DNA of 64,000 nt, from assembly GCF_000275845.1 (NCBI RefSeq), contig NW_006766901.1, positions 322,698 to 386,697 on the forward strand, in the 5' to 3' direction. The position numbers were made by a program, and so were the translations under genes. The notes under the pieces were generated by a model, which worked only from the letters and a program-made list of their open reading frames with translations, was not told the DNA's origin and searched no databases. Source of the DNA: Dichomitus squalens LYAD-421 SS1 (Eukaryota; Basidiomycota; Agaricomycetes; Polyporales; Polyporaceae). Below are positions 21,689 to 33,177 of this stretch, piece by piece; the first letter of the stretch is position 1, and every line of letters begins with the position of its first letter.

Positions 21689-22645
21689 TCACACGAGAAC
21701 CTCTACGACGGGGAGCCCAGAAACGCGGCGGGCGATGCGAGCAGCACGAGTGCCCTGTGCAACGCGTCAGCAAGTGCCCTCAACGGTACAGAACACAGAC
21801 GGGAGGTACGTACGACGGCCTTGTTCTTGAGCTGAGACTCAATGAGCTGCTTAAGCTTGTCAGCCTTGGTCTGTGCCTGAGCTTGGTCTGCCTCGTCGGC
21901 GGCACTAGTAGTAGCCATGGACGTCGACGTCGCGGCGGCGTCAGTCGTCGAGGCATCAGCCACCGAGGTGGCGGCGGCATCCGTCGCGATCCCGGCGTCC
22001 GTGCCAGTCGTAGCGTTGGTCGACGCGCTAGCACCTTGGTCGACGACGACGCAGTTGCCGAAGCGGCCCGCGGTGACGAAGGATACGAGGCACTTGCTCT
22101 GCGACGCGCCGCCCGTGCAGGTCATCCCCGCGGGCATCTGGACGACGAGTTGCTGCGAGCCCGTGCTGGTGGGTCTCTGACGGAGAGACGAGCTACAGTT
22201 AGCGGCTTGATGCGAAATTCTGCGGGAAGGCGAATGGCATACCTTCTCTCCGTTCTGGAGGACCTCGGCGTCGACGAAGTCCTGGCCCGTGCCGTCGGCG
22301 CTCACGGCAGCAGTCACTTGACGTGAGCCATCGAGACCACTGTCAGTAGTTATCCGATCAGTAAAGGCGGGGCTATCCATAGTAGACCCTCGACACGCAC
22401 GGATTGAAGTTGGTAATGGTCGCAACGAAACTGCCATTAGCAGCAGGGGTAATGGCGGTGGAGGTGTCGATTCCGCTGAGATCAACTTTACCACAGGGCC
22501 TCGCCTTGGTGGGGCGTTGGACGTCGCTGCGGACGGGAGTACCCTCGACGTCAAGAGCCGGAGCAATAGCAGCATGGGCGTGAGCTTGAAGAGAAAGGCT
22601 TAAGCAGAGCGCGGAAATAGCAATGAGGCTCTTGGAGAAGAACAT
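21689..22645 (-). CDS. secreted Egh16-like (GAS1/DUF3129-type) protein, copy A
   Basis: Exons 22401-22645, 22243-22339, 21814-22176 and 21689-21754 give 256 residues. A signal peptide (MFFSKSLIAISALCLSLSLQ, cleavage near AHA) is followed by the family blocks IAPALDVEGTPVRSDVQRP, ITNFNPG, VSADGTGQDF, QMPAGMTCTGGASQSKC and FGNCVVVDQG, which resemble the Egh16-like virulence-factor family (members are appressorium proteins in plant-pathogenic ascomycetes; the role in wood fungi is unknown). A Ser/Thr/Ala-rich tail follows. The last exon encodes GTRAARIARRVSGLPVVEVL and one final Val. Its paralogue is at 47259-48384, with identical lengths for exons 1, 2 and 4. This copy lacks most of the low-complexity insert of the other. 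Confidence 0.75.
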
Positions 22646-22710
22646 AGTGCCAGACTTGTTTGAAGAGGAGAGGAGTGGCCGAGGAAGTTGAGAACTAAGA
22701 GTAGAATGTT

Positions 22711-22756
22711 AAGAGGATCCGGCCTCAGTATGTTGCAAGACTAGGTGCAAGTGGGG
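22711..22756 (-). promoter_or_regulatory. 46-base leader block shared with the second Egh16-like gene
   Basis: This block differs from 48491-48536 at only one of 46 positions. It lies 66-111 bases upstream of the ATG. A TTAAATA element on the coding strand is another 25 bases upstream (22780-22786), so the block probably covers the transcription start and leader. Confidence 0.65.
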
Positions 22757-23760
22757 GAGGAAGCCTCGAGACCCCCGTGTATTTAACAGATCCGCGGTAA
22801 CGCGCGTACTGCAATCCTCGTCGCTCAAGCGGAAAGCCCGTCATTATCCGGAGGTGTGTTTGACTTTTGGGTTTTGACTTTTGGCAAACCTGTAACCTAG
22901 ATTCGGAGCGAAACGTGACAGTTACCATGGATGACTGCCCGAAAAACACACGGCTCGACGGAGACAAGCGAAAGGACCCCAAACATGAACAGGCGCGAGA
23001 GAAACGTTGACGAAGCAGGGTCCACCGAGCGTTGGATTGACCATGAATTGGACTCTACAAGGGGGATGAACGGATGCATTCATTAATGTGACGCATTGTG
23101 GACTTCGACGAGTACTCCACAAATACACAGATGAGAGTCGTCTTCGTCGATATGGCAGCCACCCTTGCAATGGCAGCTTGTGCGAGTCCGAGCGCCGCTG
23201 GCGAAGAACGTCTGTTGGTTTCGATCCATTAGACAAACGTCCAATCATGCAAGAAATATGAGAAGAGAAGGAGCATGGTGGCACGATAGTGGGAGAGATT
23301 AACGGGGAACCCGGGTAACGGTGATCGGATGGTGCCGCAAAGTACTCTTACCATGGGAAATGTCGAACGAGCCAAGAGTTGTCCCGTTCCGTCGTCATGC
23401 AAAAAGTCCGGCGATTGACACTGTCTGTAGAACATTGGTCGATTCACGGAGCCTTGTAGGTCCACGAAGCCGCCATCTTGGAGAACTTGTCATAATCAGA
23501 GGTGTTCATAGAGTTTCTCAGCACATCTCGTAGCAGGTGCGAGGCGGTAGGGCGGCCTCAGAAGACACCGTCTCGACTATAAGTTCTCCGCAGCGTTTCG
23601 TGGATCAGTTCGTCCTTCACCGTCCGTGCATCAATCACAGTCATGTTGCAAAAGGATGGAACCTGCATAGCCATGTAGAGGAGGGTTTGATCTAGGCAGT
23701 TCATACGGAGCGATTCAGGCCGGTCGACAGGGAACACGGTGAGCTGTCATCTTACGGCTT

Positions 23761-25593
23761 GTCCTCTGAGTCTTCGATACATGGACGATGTGAAGCTTCT
23801 TCCCGAGAGTCGGCCAGGGAGGCTGTGGTGACCCACGATGTCACAGCTACTTGAACGGTCGCCATGGCTAACCATTCTTCCACATTCAATGACGTCAACG
23901 AAAGTGCTTCGAGAACAGAAGTCGCTGCTGATGCTGGTTACACCGCATCGAGCTGAAGACGGTAATCATTAGATTGGAATAGGCAGGGATGCATTGTGAG
24001 CTTCACATCTGTTGGGTATGCACCTATTGAGTGACGGCTTCCAAGATTGCTCCGTGCAAGGCTACATTGAGGGATTGCCGGTAGCGGTTTCATCATCGTC
24101 CCTTGCCCTCTGAGGTGACGCATCCAAAAGCAAAACACTCGTACTGCGGTGACATTCAGCGTGCCTTCTTTTCGCTCATGACGGGAATCGGCATTACTCC
24201 CCAAATACCATGGCGACGTCTTCGTGAGGAGGTCAGCCGAGTTAGGCATTCCACTCGTCTATGTGAGCCTTCGTTACAATGGTGAGTTCTTGAGCAATGA
24301 TATCGCATGATCAAAGGACCTCGGAGTTGTCTTCTCGTGCATAGCATTCGGCTTCCTCGGTAGTCACAAGGCGTAAGAGGCTGGAGTTGACGACATGGTG
24401 CGTCATCCCCTAGAATGTCATTTGGCGTTACCTGCTGACCTACCGCCTACGTAATTACTACGATGTCGAGCTCTTCGTTGGAGTTGGAGAGTGCCGCCAT
24501 GTCCGTGATATCTTCTGTCTTCGTACTGTCGTCACATGCGCTGACTGCTCCTGACTCTCTGACATTTTCCGGGCGCACTGTAGATAGCCTACACATGCTC
24601 ACCAATCACGACAACGACGGGGGCCTGTTCCTGGATCCATCATGTCGGACGAATCCTTTCCACCGTCGGGAGACATCTGGACTCAGCTGCCATCCTGCAA
24701 TATGTTCGTGCAGACCGTCGGCGTGTCTTCGCCAAGCCCCCGCGGACACATTCGTTACGGCTGCTAATACAGCGCCCAGTCTCTTTGGCTGCTGAGCAAA
24801 TTGAGACTTGATTGATCCTCTGTGATGTTTGGATCCTGTCAACATTCGGACGGGGAATAGTCGATCGACTCGCCTTCAATTCCCCATGTAGATGGCGTTC
24901 ACGTTCCCGCTGTATAGAGTCTTATGTGGGAAGAGCAGCATACAAGTCGTCATCAGTGAGGTGTATTGTCGTTTCATCCAGTAGCGAGCGTCGGTCTGCG
25001 CACACTCTCTTCAGGCAAATCTTTGAACCAAGGTACACTCTTCGCTCCCGGAAGCTTCAATATTACGCATGTCCTTTATCATGCTGCAATACCTTATGGG
25101 TCTTGAGTGTCAATTGCTGCCAATTAGGAGTAACGGAAATTTGCGAGGTTTGTCCCATACGTACTGAGATGAGGCGAGAGGAAAGCAGATAGACCCGCGG
25201 TTCATGGACGGCTCCCATGAGGGAGGGGAATCGAACCACCGTTCTCCTTCTACGATGAAGGTGCCGGAACCATCCAACAATTCCGACTTTCGTCGGCGAA
25301 CGCCATATTTCCCCAAGATCCACTTGTAGGGATGCCTTGCTTTTTGAAGGAAGCTTTATAGACCCGCGGTAAGCACTGGCCATAAAGCAGCAGCTGCTGG
25401 AAATCGCAACGCCTGCAGCTGGGTCCACGTGGCCGGCTATCCGGAGAATCACATGGTGGGAGCGCCAACGAGTTACAGTTTGGGCGGCTGTGCTACTCCA
25501 TGGCGTGCATGCTGCTCTCGCCAGGCGTTTGCTTCGCTTTCTTCTTCTCACCTTGATCTCAAGATCGACACCCACAACGACTCTGCCGCTACC
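23761..25593. other. no supported gene
   Basis: About 1.8 kb upstream of the acyltransferase gene. Open frames on both strands were checked and none could be spliced into a credible protein. A minus-strand stretch at 24460-24600 ending in TEDITDMAALSNSNEELDIV is mildly protein-like and may be a relic. Confidence 0.4.
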
Positions 25594-27929
25594 ATGGTCC
25601 TTCAGAGGCGAATACTGAACGGTCATGTCCATGTTGCATCCCCAGGCACCCCTGCGTCGTACTACTACGATGACGGGGACGTTCAGCCGCCGGCGCCTGA
25701 AGATGTGGACGCGAAGTTGAATCGCGTCGGCAGTGTTGGGGAGGTCGCCGACCGCGTCGCGGACTTCATAGCGCAAGAGGCAACGGAGCGTCGCCAGATG
25801 ATAGGAGGAGTTGACAACTTTTGGCTACTACTCTCCGACATCACTGACTTCAACCCGGTATGTGTCGAAAGATGGCTTTGATCACGTATGACGTAGTGCC
25901 TTACTTTCTTCCCAGGCATGCACATCCGTCTGCATCCTGCGCGACTACGTTACAGTTGAGAAGGTCGCTCAAGTAAGCCATTTAACCACAACATCCTCGT
26001 TAGTTTGGCTTCGGCTAAGCCGTCGATGTTCAGCAATTCACGCGCCAATCGGAGAGGTTCCCCCGATTCCGGCAAAAACTCGAGTCTGTTGGACGCCTAT
26101 TCCATGGCCCTACCTTTGTCGACGACCCAGATTTCAACGTTCTCAATCATATCCATGTGCGTAGGCTACCTGAGCCCGCAGGAAAGCGCGAGCTCGACGC
26201 CTTGGTAGGTCCAACGAGTCTTCTAAACCCCGAGACGAGTACAGAATTACCTGACACGCGTGACAGGTGGGCGAGTTCATAGCGGAGGATTGGGATCTTT
26301 CAAAGCCGCTTTGGCACACTCTAATCGTGGAGAATTACCACGGCGACGATGGTGCCTGTGCTATCGTCGCAAAAGGGTATGTCGTCGTGGTGCTGCCGCA
26401 TACACCTGACTGACCGCCTCTAACGTAGGCACCATACACTTTCTGACGGTCAAGGTACGCATATATGCGCTCCTTAAACTCATACCAGCCTGTCTGACCT
26501 GTTACATGAACGTAAGGATTCGTGATGAGCCAGCTGTACCTGACGTCATTCTTCGATGACCTAGCCCAGATGATAAACCGCGCCTCAGACAAGCTTGACA
26601 GAGCGAAGCGGGGTCTGCTCCTTCCGTCCGAATACTCTAAATCCTTCAAGCCGCTTGACCCCTACGCTTCCGATGAGCGCGTCGCCCCTTTCCTCCAGTT
26701 TTTACTTGGCTTTCTCTTCTGGCTGATCGTGGTCGTCAAGAACATATTTTCTTTGTTCTGGAGCACGTTCCAGGGACTACGCATGATCGCCTTCTTCCTG
26801 TTCACCTTTTGGCGCGTCGAGATGATCACTGCTGACCAGCCTGGCAAACGCACGCCCCATCGAGAGTTCTCGAGCACGCGCATCTTCAGCCTGCAAGATG
26901 TGAAGGTGTGCCAGCAAGCGTTCTCTGGACCCCGCCCTGGATACGCTGTCGCTGGCGTTCCAAAGGACCAGCGACGAAACGTTCGCAGCAAAAAGAGGCA
27001 TGTCACCCTTAACGATGTCGTCTGCGCCGTCATGGCGGACGTGCTCGGGGATATCATTGCTTCCAAGCCGGAGCCGCGCACGGCGTGGGGTAAAGTAAGG
27101 CGGACCGTCAACAAGTATTTGCCCAGCCCAATGGGCTTCTTCATGTATGTACCAAGTTTCATCTCGTGTATGATTCATTGTCGTTGCTCATGAACCTACC
27201 GTGCAGACCGATCAGTGTCCGCAAGCCCGGCGACTGGTCGATGCGGAATCTGTCGACCGCCTCCAACGTCTACCTGAACCCGTCACCCAACCTCACATCC
27301 GACATCTCCGTTCACGAGATTCATGCGCACATCCACAGGTGCCGCTACGAACTCTCGTTGTTCAAGCACAGCGCATGGCCCAAGTTCTGCTTCCGCCTCC
27401 TGCAGCTTACAGGACAGGCGCCGATCCTCTTCCCGTTGTCGTGGTTCTCGAGGTCGCGTGCACATTGGAACCCTCTCGTGAAGGTGTTGAGAAACGGCGT
27501 CGTCAAACCGTTCCTCGACGTATGTTTGGAGTCGTGTACGTTCTACTATGTCCTTCAACGACTTGCGTCGCTGATTGTCTATTGTTCACGTTCTAGTTAC
27601 CGCCATCTTGACCAAGTATGAGCACCTTCGGCGACCTCTTCTGTTGTACATGTACTGACAGCGATATTTTCAGCGTTCCGGGACCCTCCAAGGGTCCGAT
27701 CACTTGGAGCGGAGTCGAAGTTGTAAAATGGTCCGCCATCCCGCCCCAGGCGGGGGCGGGCACCATCGGCATCGGAATCATGTCGTACGCTGGCGGGCTC
27801 TCCGTCGCAGTCTCCGCCGATCTCGTGCCCGGCTCCGAAGGCGTCGCGCGCAGGATATGCGAGGGCTTCGAAAAGCGATTCGAGCTGTACGTCGCACGCG
27901 CTAAGGAGGTGCTCGACCATCAAGACTAG
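25594..27929 (+). CDS. WSD1-type wax ester synthase / diacylglycerol acyltransferase
   Basis: Nine exons: 25594-25857, 25916-25972, 26034-26204, 26267-26376, 26429-26454, 26517-27144, 27207-about 27519, about 27601-27623 and 27674-27929, for about 540 residues. The family acyltransferase motif HHxxxDG is present as KGHHTLSDGQG. Other blocks: GGVDNFWLLLSDITDFNP at the N-terminus, WHTLIVENYHG, and the C-terminal DUF1298-type part with LTNVPGPSKGPITW and GIMSYAGGLSVAVSAD. A hydrophobic stretch (LQFLLGFLFWLIVVVKNIF) suggests membrane association. Reaction (family knowledge): acyl-CoA plus fatty alcohol or diacylglycerol to wax ester or triacylglycerol, on the ER or lipid droplets. The junction after exon 7 is uncertain: the phase of the best donor does not fit the next exon, and a weaker donor a few bases later does. 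Exon 5 is only 26 bases and carries the catalytic motif. Confidence 0.88.
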
Positions 27930-29163
27930 AAGCCTTCGTAGCACACGCGCTCGGGACACGGAGGCACCGGTATCATTAATAGATCGCAAAGTGGAAACGT
28001 CGGCTAGCGGCACTCTAGCTGACTGTGTAGCGCTATTGTACACTCCCGCCGCTCGTTATCTGCTCGCTCCGAGCGCTATCAGTAATAGACTCGTTCAGTT
28101 GTAAACTAGCGACAAGTCCTAATACCTATGCATGCCAGAACTCACCATTGTATCTCTATGCAGACTCAATCCTCATGTATTGCGACATGAAGATGTATGG
28201 CCTCCACAAGCTCGCGGACGTCCGTCGGATGCCCGACGTGATTGTCTTCACAAGGTAGCGGCGGCCGCCCTCTTACATCACTCGCAGAATTGGATGTCCG
28301 AGCGATATCGAAAGCCACCCTATTCAAGTCAGTGAGGCATGCGATTTATTTGACTCGTTCGCGAGACACTGGGCATTAAGTCGGTACGATTGCAGCGACC
28401 CCTCGGGGTCTATGTGGGGTTTATGCGGTGCCTGTCCCCAAGGTATGTACAAGGTTACAATGAAACCCATGCGTGTCCCCGGTGGCTGACATGAACATAG
28501 TACATTCTAGCTCAAATGGGCTGTAGACTGTGTCGGCCGCCTCGAACAGGCCGCCGGTGTGCACCACATCCCGACCCTAGGTCGAATAGCGCAGAGCATA
28601 ACAAATGATGACCGCGCGAAGCGCACACCTGGCGACAATGGAGGTGCTGCGGCTACAGCATGGGTTCGCCAAAATGCCTCTATCCGCTGCTTTTGGCTGT
28701 TACGTTTCCCGCGGTGAACGGCTATGTGGTGTAGCGATGCAGACTAATAGTGCAATTGACAATGAGTGGCTAAATTTGGGTGTAGAGCGGTCATGGTGGC
28801 GCTTCTGGCTGTCTTGCACGCTGCCTTGTGCGTACTGGTAGATGGTGAGTGGAGTGTCACTCCTGCTCGGTCGGGCTAACAAGTTGAGCTGTATGCAGTG
28901 AGCGTTTGCAATGACAGCGACATCGAGGAGAGTGCGAGTTCAGTGCTAGAAAACATACGATAGAATGAACACTTCGAACATAGCCGTGGCGAGGTGTTCC
29001 TGTAAGCCCCAATACTTGGTCAAGGCGTCCTGCGACGCCTTAGACCATGTGAGACGCGATTAAGACGCCTGCTGTCGGGCCCCGTCTTGCAGTCGACGCC
29101 ACTGCGGACGTGTCGTTGCATGATTGAGACGCAATGGAGCGTCTGGACATCCGGTTGGTAGCG
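27930..29163. other. intergenic, laccase upstream region
   Basis: No gene recognised. The part at 29025-29140 has about seven GACGC/GCGTC words within some 120 bases and may be the laccase control region. Confidence 0.4.
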
Positions 29164-29169
29164 TATAAA
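29164..29169 (+). promoter_or_regulatory. TATA box of the laccase gene
   Basis: TATAAA lies 98 bases before the ATG at 29262, at normal spacing for basidiomycete laccase promoters. Confidence 0.7.
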
Positions 29170-29261
29170 GCTCAAAGAGAAGGTAGCCCTGCTCTTCACC
29201 TCCAATTCATCTAGAGGTACCTACTCACTAGTACACGAAAGCCACAGCTGTTCTCGCCATC

Positions 29262-31522
29262 ATGAAGCACCCTGTCTTCCTCATGGCCTCTCTCGCCTAC
29301 TTGGTGCACCGCTGCTCGGCTCAAGCTGGTCCGATCACGACGCTCAACATCGTCGATGCTGCGGTCACTCCCGACGGATACACTCGTCAGGCCGTGCTGC
29401 CCAACGGGACGTTTCCGGGACCCTTGATCATTGGCAACAAGGTCGATCTCTTGTATTCGAATCGAGCGGCGATCGCTAATTACATCTGCTCTCTAGAATG
29501 ACAACTTCCAGATCAACGTGATTGACCTACTTACCAACGAGACTATGCTCACGGGCACCACTGTCGTACGTGCTCTCGATTGATTCAACCTATGAGACGG
29601 GGCCGACATATTCGTCGGGCAGCACTGGCATGGCCTCTTTCAGCACTCGACGGCTTATGCCGACGGGACAGCGTTTGTCACGCAATGCCCGCTTACACCG
29701 AACAACTCCTTCCTGTACAATTTCACTGCAACTGGACAAGCCGGTGAGTTGCTTCCCAATCACACGACATGTGTGATGTACCCCAACTGAAGCTTTCCCA
29801 GGGACATTCTGGTACCACAGTCATTACATGACTCAGTATTGCGACGGACTCCGTGGCCCTCTGGTCATCTACGATCCGGAGGATCCGTATCTATCGTCAT
29901 ACGATGTCGACGATGGTGAGGCTGTCGCTTTCCGACACGGTTCGATGGCTCACTAATTACATCTCACAGAATCTACGGTAATCACGCTTGCTGACTGGCT
30001 GCACATTGCTGCGCGCCTTGGACCTAGGTTCCCGTCAGTACAGCCTGGACTCCGTAGAGCCGTCTTCACACCACTTACTACTTATTGTGCCCTAGGACAC
30101 CTAACGCTACACTCATCAATGGTCTTGGCAGATACACCGGAGGCCCGGCTGAGTGGCCTTTATCAGTGATCACAGTGGAGCAAGGCAAGAGGTACGCGTC
30201 GCATCGACTAAAAGTATATGCCCTGAAACTTTGCTTATTCGCTCTAAGGTATCGGTTCCGGCTGCTCAACATGGCGTGCGAGCCCAACTACAACTTCACC
30301 ATCGACAGTCACAATTTCACCATCATCGAGGCGGACGGCGAGTACACTGAACCGCTCGAGGTTGACTTCATCCAGATCTTCGCGGCTCAACGATACTCGA
30401 TCATTGTGCGTTCCCCTTCTCATTTCCTTGTCTGGGCTCTCACGCTACAATGTGCCGCAGCTGAACGCGACTCAAGCCGTGGATAACTACTGGATCAGGG
30501 CAAACCCGAGCGTCGCGCTCCCCGATGGACAAGGCTTCGCTGGTGGCATCAATTCGGCCATTTTGCGCTATGTTGGCGCTCCAGATTCCGATCCCACGAC
30601 TAATCAAACTCCCAGTGTGATCCCGCTAAACGAGTCGAACTTGCACGCCCTGGTGGACCCTATTGCCGTGAGTGCTTCTTGCTACGTCTGGATATGGTCA
30701 TGCAGCTGATGTAGACTAGCCTGGTCAACCCTTCCCAGGAGGCGCGGACGTGAACATCAACCTTGACTTCACTTTTGTGAGTTCACATGTTTGCGAGAAG
30801 TAGATCGTCTCACGTCGTCTGTCCAGAATGCGACTACACAGCTCTTCTATGCGAACAATGTGTCCTATGCGTCGCCTTCGGTTCCTGTTCTTCTCCAGAT
30901 TCTGAGTGGCACCCCTGGTGCGCTCGATCTCATGCCCGCAGGAAGCGTGTACTATCTGCCGCCCAACAAGAGCATTGAGATATCGTTCCCCGCGCTCCCT
31001 GCGGCCACTCCGGGAGAGCCCCATCCCTTTCACCTGCACGGCGTACGTATCGTCTTCATCCTCGTCATATTGTGAAGCAATGTCGGCTGACAGCAACTGT
31101 TGTAGCACGCGTTCTCTGTCGTGCGGAGCGCCGGTCAGGTTACACCCAACTACGTGAACCCTGTTCGTCGCGATACCGTGAGCATTGGAGAAGTCGGAGA
31201 CAATGTCACGATTCGGTTTGAGGTACGGGCATACTTCATATGCTGTATCTCGTGCGATTCCTGGGTCTAACGAGGGGCCGCGGATACTGCTTATGATAGA
31301 CCAACAACCCAGGGCCCTGGTTCCTTCACTGTCACATCGACTGGCATCTTGAGGCTGGAATGGCTGTGGTCATGGCAGAGGACGTGCCTGACATCCCTAA
31401 AGACGTCGTCCCGTCTAGTGAGCCTCTTGACATTCATGTTCTATACGATGGGTCGCTCAATGCGTTTCGCAGAGTCTTGGGATCAACTCTGCCCGACTTG
31501 GTCCGCCTATGGACAGCTTTGA
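29262..31522 (+). CDS. laccase (secreted multicopper oxidase)
   Basis: Thirteen exons with consistent phases give 521 residues, the usual laccase length: 29262-29441, 29497-29565, 29623-29743, 29802-29915, 29970-30033, 30096-30191, 30249-30405, 30461-30667, 30720-30776, 30827-31042, 31106-31222, 31300-31417, 31473-31522. A signal peptide ends near HRCSA. All four copper signatures are present: [10 protein letters not shown] (L1), [16 protein letters not shown] (L2), HPFHLHGHAF (L3) and [12 protein letters not shown] (L4), so the T1 copper and the T2/T3 cluster should be complete. The family oxidises phenols with reduction of O2 to water, outside the cell, in lignin attack, pigment or defence chemistry. 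Odd points: Met, not Leu or Phe, at the T1 axial position, and YM where LS is usual after HSH. The first donor (GTCGAT) is atypical. The C-terminus is [15 protein letters not shown]. Confidence 0.96.
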
Positions 31523-32332
31523 GCGAAGTGTATTGCTTCGTGAAAAGGCTTTCGCACAGGCTTTAAGGAGTATACAAGTGTAGTAGGATGACTCGTCTTG
31601 GGAAAGTACTCAGTCGGTCAGCTTTGTGAATGTGGATGTCTTCGTTCTCAGGTCTTGTTCAAGTAACCTTCGATTCCTGAAAGAGTGTAAGATGTTCTCT
31701 TAGAATGACAGCGAACGTGCTTATCACCATAACGAGATCCAATAATGTATCCCGTTGACGAGGATGACACTGCTCTTCTAGTTCGTTTGATCTTTGGACG
31801 AGTCACTGTGATTGACTGACGGAAAGGACATCCTCCTGTGCCTGCAGCGTGCGACTGCGCGATACCTTTCGGGCCATTTTTTTGGATTGTCCGACGATTG
31901 GACTCGGGTTGCTAGCGATGTGTGGCTTGTAATATTCAAGGCGGCATGATGGTTTCGACTCTTCTCTACTAATGTGGAATACTGCCTGTTTCTACTTATG
32001 CAGTTGGTTCGGACTGTCCACTGATGCGAAATCGACGCAATCAGACGGTAACAAGTGAAGACGAAGTTGAGCTTGGCCTGACCGTTTCTCATGAACGTGA
32101 AGTGTGAATGATGGACTAGTACTAGGTAGACGCTGGATTGTGGCAGTAGGGTCGTCGGTGCCTGGGAGGAGCTCCCAACTCCCACGAGATTACGTCCGGG
32201 AGGCTCGCCGACGCTGACATACTCTCTCTGACTCTCCACCACTCCTCCGCTCCCCATGGACTGACTGCTCCAACTGCTCTATGCAACCGTCGCTCTTTCT
32301 TTCACTCCAAAAAGGACATCAATCAGCCCAGA
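31523..32332. other. intergenic
   Basis: 3' region of the laccase and 5' region of the PX-domain gene. A pyrimidine-rich leader (CTCTTTCTTTCACTCC) precedes the next ATG. No other feature seen. Confidence 0.4.
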
Positions 32333-33177
32333 ATGATTTCAACGCCCTCAAGTCCCTCTCACTCGGCCGAGTCGAGCACCAGCTTCAGCCGTCAGCCTTC
32401 CGACGGCTCAGACTCTAAAGGCTTGCTCGTCCTCATCCCGGATAGGATTGACATAGAGGAGGAGGCGCAGTTCTACGACGACATCGTCGATGTGAGTCTT
32501 GCCATGTTTTCGCTGCTCGGGCGTCCGTTCCGTCATGGCTGCGGTGATTTTGACCGGCGATCGCCTTCGTAACGTGGACAGAGCGCGAGCACCACTGGAC
32601 AAGATATCTACCCTTTCGGCCAGCCAGACTCCCCTCCTCTCTCACCGGTCGAGGCGCGATCCATATTCTCGAACGACATCTGGCTGGGGGATAACTCCGG
32701 AGAGAGCAAGGCCTTCGCGAGAGGGGTCGAGATTCCAGGGTGGACGAGTGTGGGAGACAAACGCGGTGGTGCATATGTTGGTGCGTCCCGCGATGCATGA
32801 CCGTCGCACCTTCATACCGAACTTACGCCTTCGCAAGTGTACGACTGTGCGATCAGGACGAAGGAGGGAACCGTCATACACGCCCTCAAGCGGTACAGCG
32901 CATTCGCACAGCTCTACGCCAGGCTTCGCGCGACGCTTCCGGTGAGCATACTTCAATCTCTAGCCTTTGTGGTGGCTAATATGCACGCTGCTCGTTCAAG
33001 GCAAGTCAGCAGCCTTTCATTCCCTCCCTCCCGCCAAAGTTTCCCCTTGCGAAGTTTCGACCGACATTTCTCGACCGGCGGAGGCGCCTCTTGCAGCACT
33101 GGCTCTCTGCGGTACTGCTCCACCCCGAGATTGGGGGCTGTCAGGCCGTGCGGGAATGGGTTGTGGATAGGTCGTGA
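32333..33177 (+). CDS. PX-domain protein (Ypt35-like)
   Basis: Exons 32333-32491, 32582-32780, 32838-32941 and 33001-33177 give 212 residues. A Ser-rich N-terminus (about 95 residues, with the acidic DRIDIEEEAQFYDDI) precedes a PX domain from about residue 105: VYDCAIRTKEGTVIHALKRY, SAFAQLYARLR, then PSLPPKFPLAKFRPTFLDRR and RRRLLQHWLSAVLLHPEIG. The RY-S-F phosphate-binding arginine block and the proline-rich PPK loop of PX domains are both visible. Family knowledge: binds phosphatidylinositol 3-phosphate on endosomes or vacuoles; yeast Ypt35 recruits Vps13 to contact sites. Size and a C-terminal PX domain fit Ypt35, but the Vps13-binding motif was not identified. Confidence 0.88.

Larger units (their letters stand above)
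21551..23760. repeat. segmental duplication, copy A
   Basis: This block is similar, in the same order and orientation, to 47121-49700. Matching pieces: downstream ATTGGGTACTCGA with ACTGCAACACA (21559); the whole Egh16-like gene; the 46-base leader block at 22711; CTCCACAAAT (about 23115); TTGTAGGTCCACG (about 23454); GTTTCGTGGATC (about 23594); and ACGGTGAGC (about 23738). The flanks have diverged with small insertions and deletions, so the exact ends are approximate. Confidence 0.75.

Noticed and set aside
21757..22326. Plus-strand 189-codon frame over Egh16-like copy A
   Set aside because: It is antisense to exons 2 and 3 of the spliced gene. The minus-strand protein has a signal peptide and a paralogue, and the plus frame has neither.
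25215..25275. Possible tRNA on the minus strand (GGTTCGATTCC)
   Set aside because: The B-box-like word is present, but no T stem pairs around it, the anticodon loop has the wrong size and no acceptor stem closes.
25594..31522. Biosynthetic cluster formed by acyltransferase and laccase
   Set aside because: No core synthase, transporter or pathway regulator lies beside them, and a 1.3-kb gap separates them. Two enzymes next to each other are not enough.
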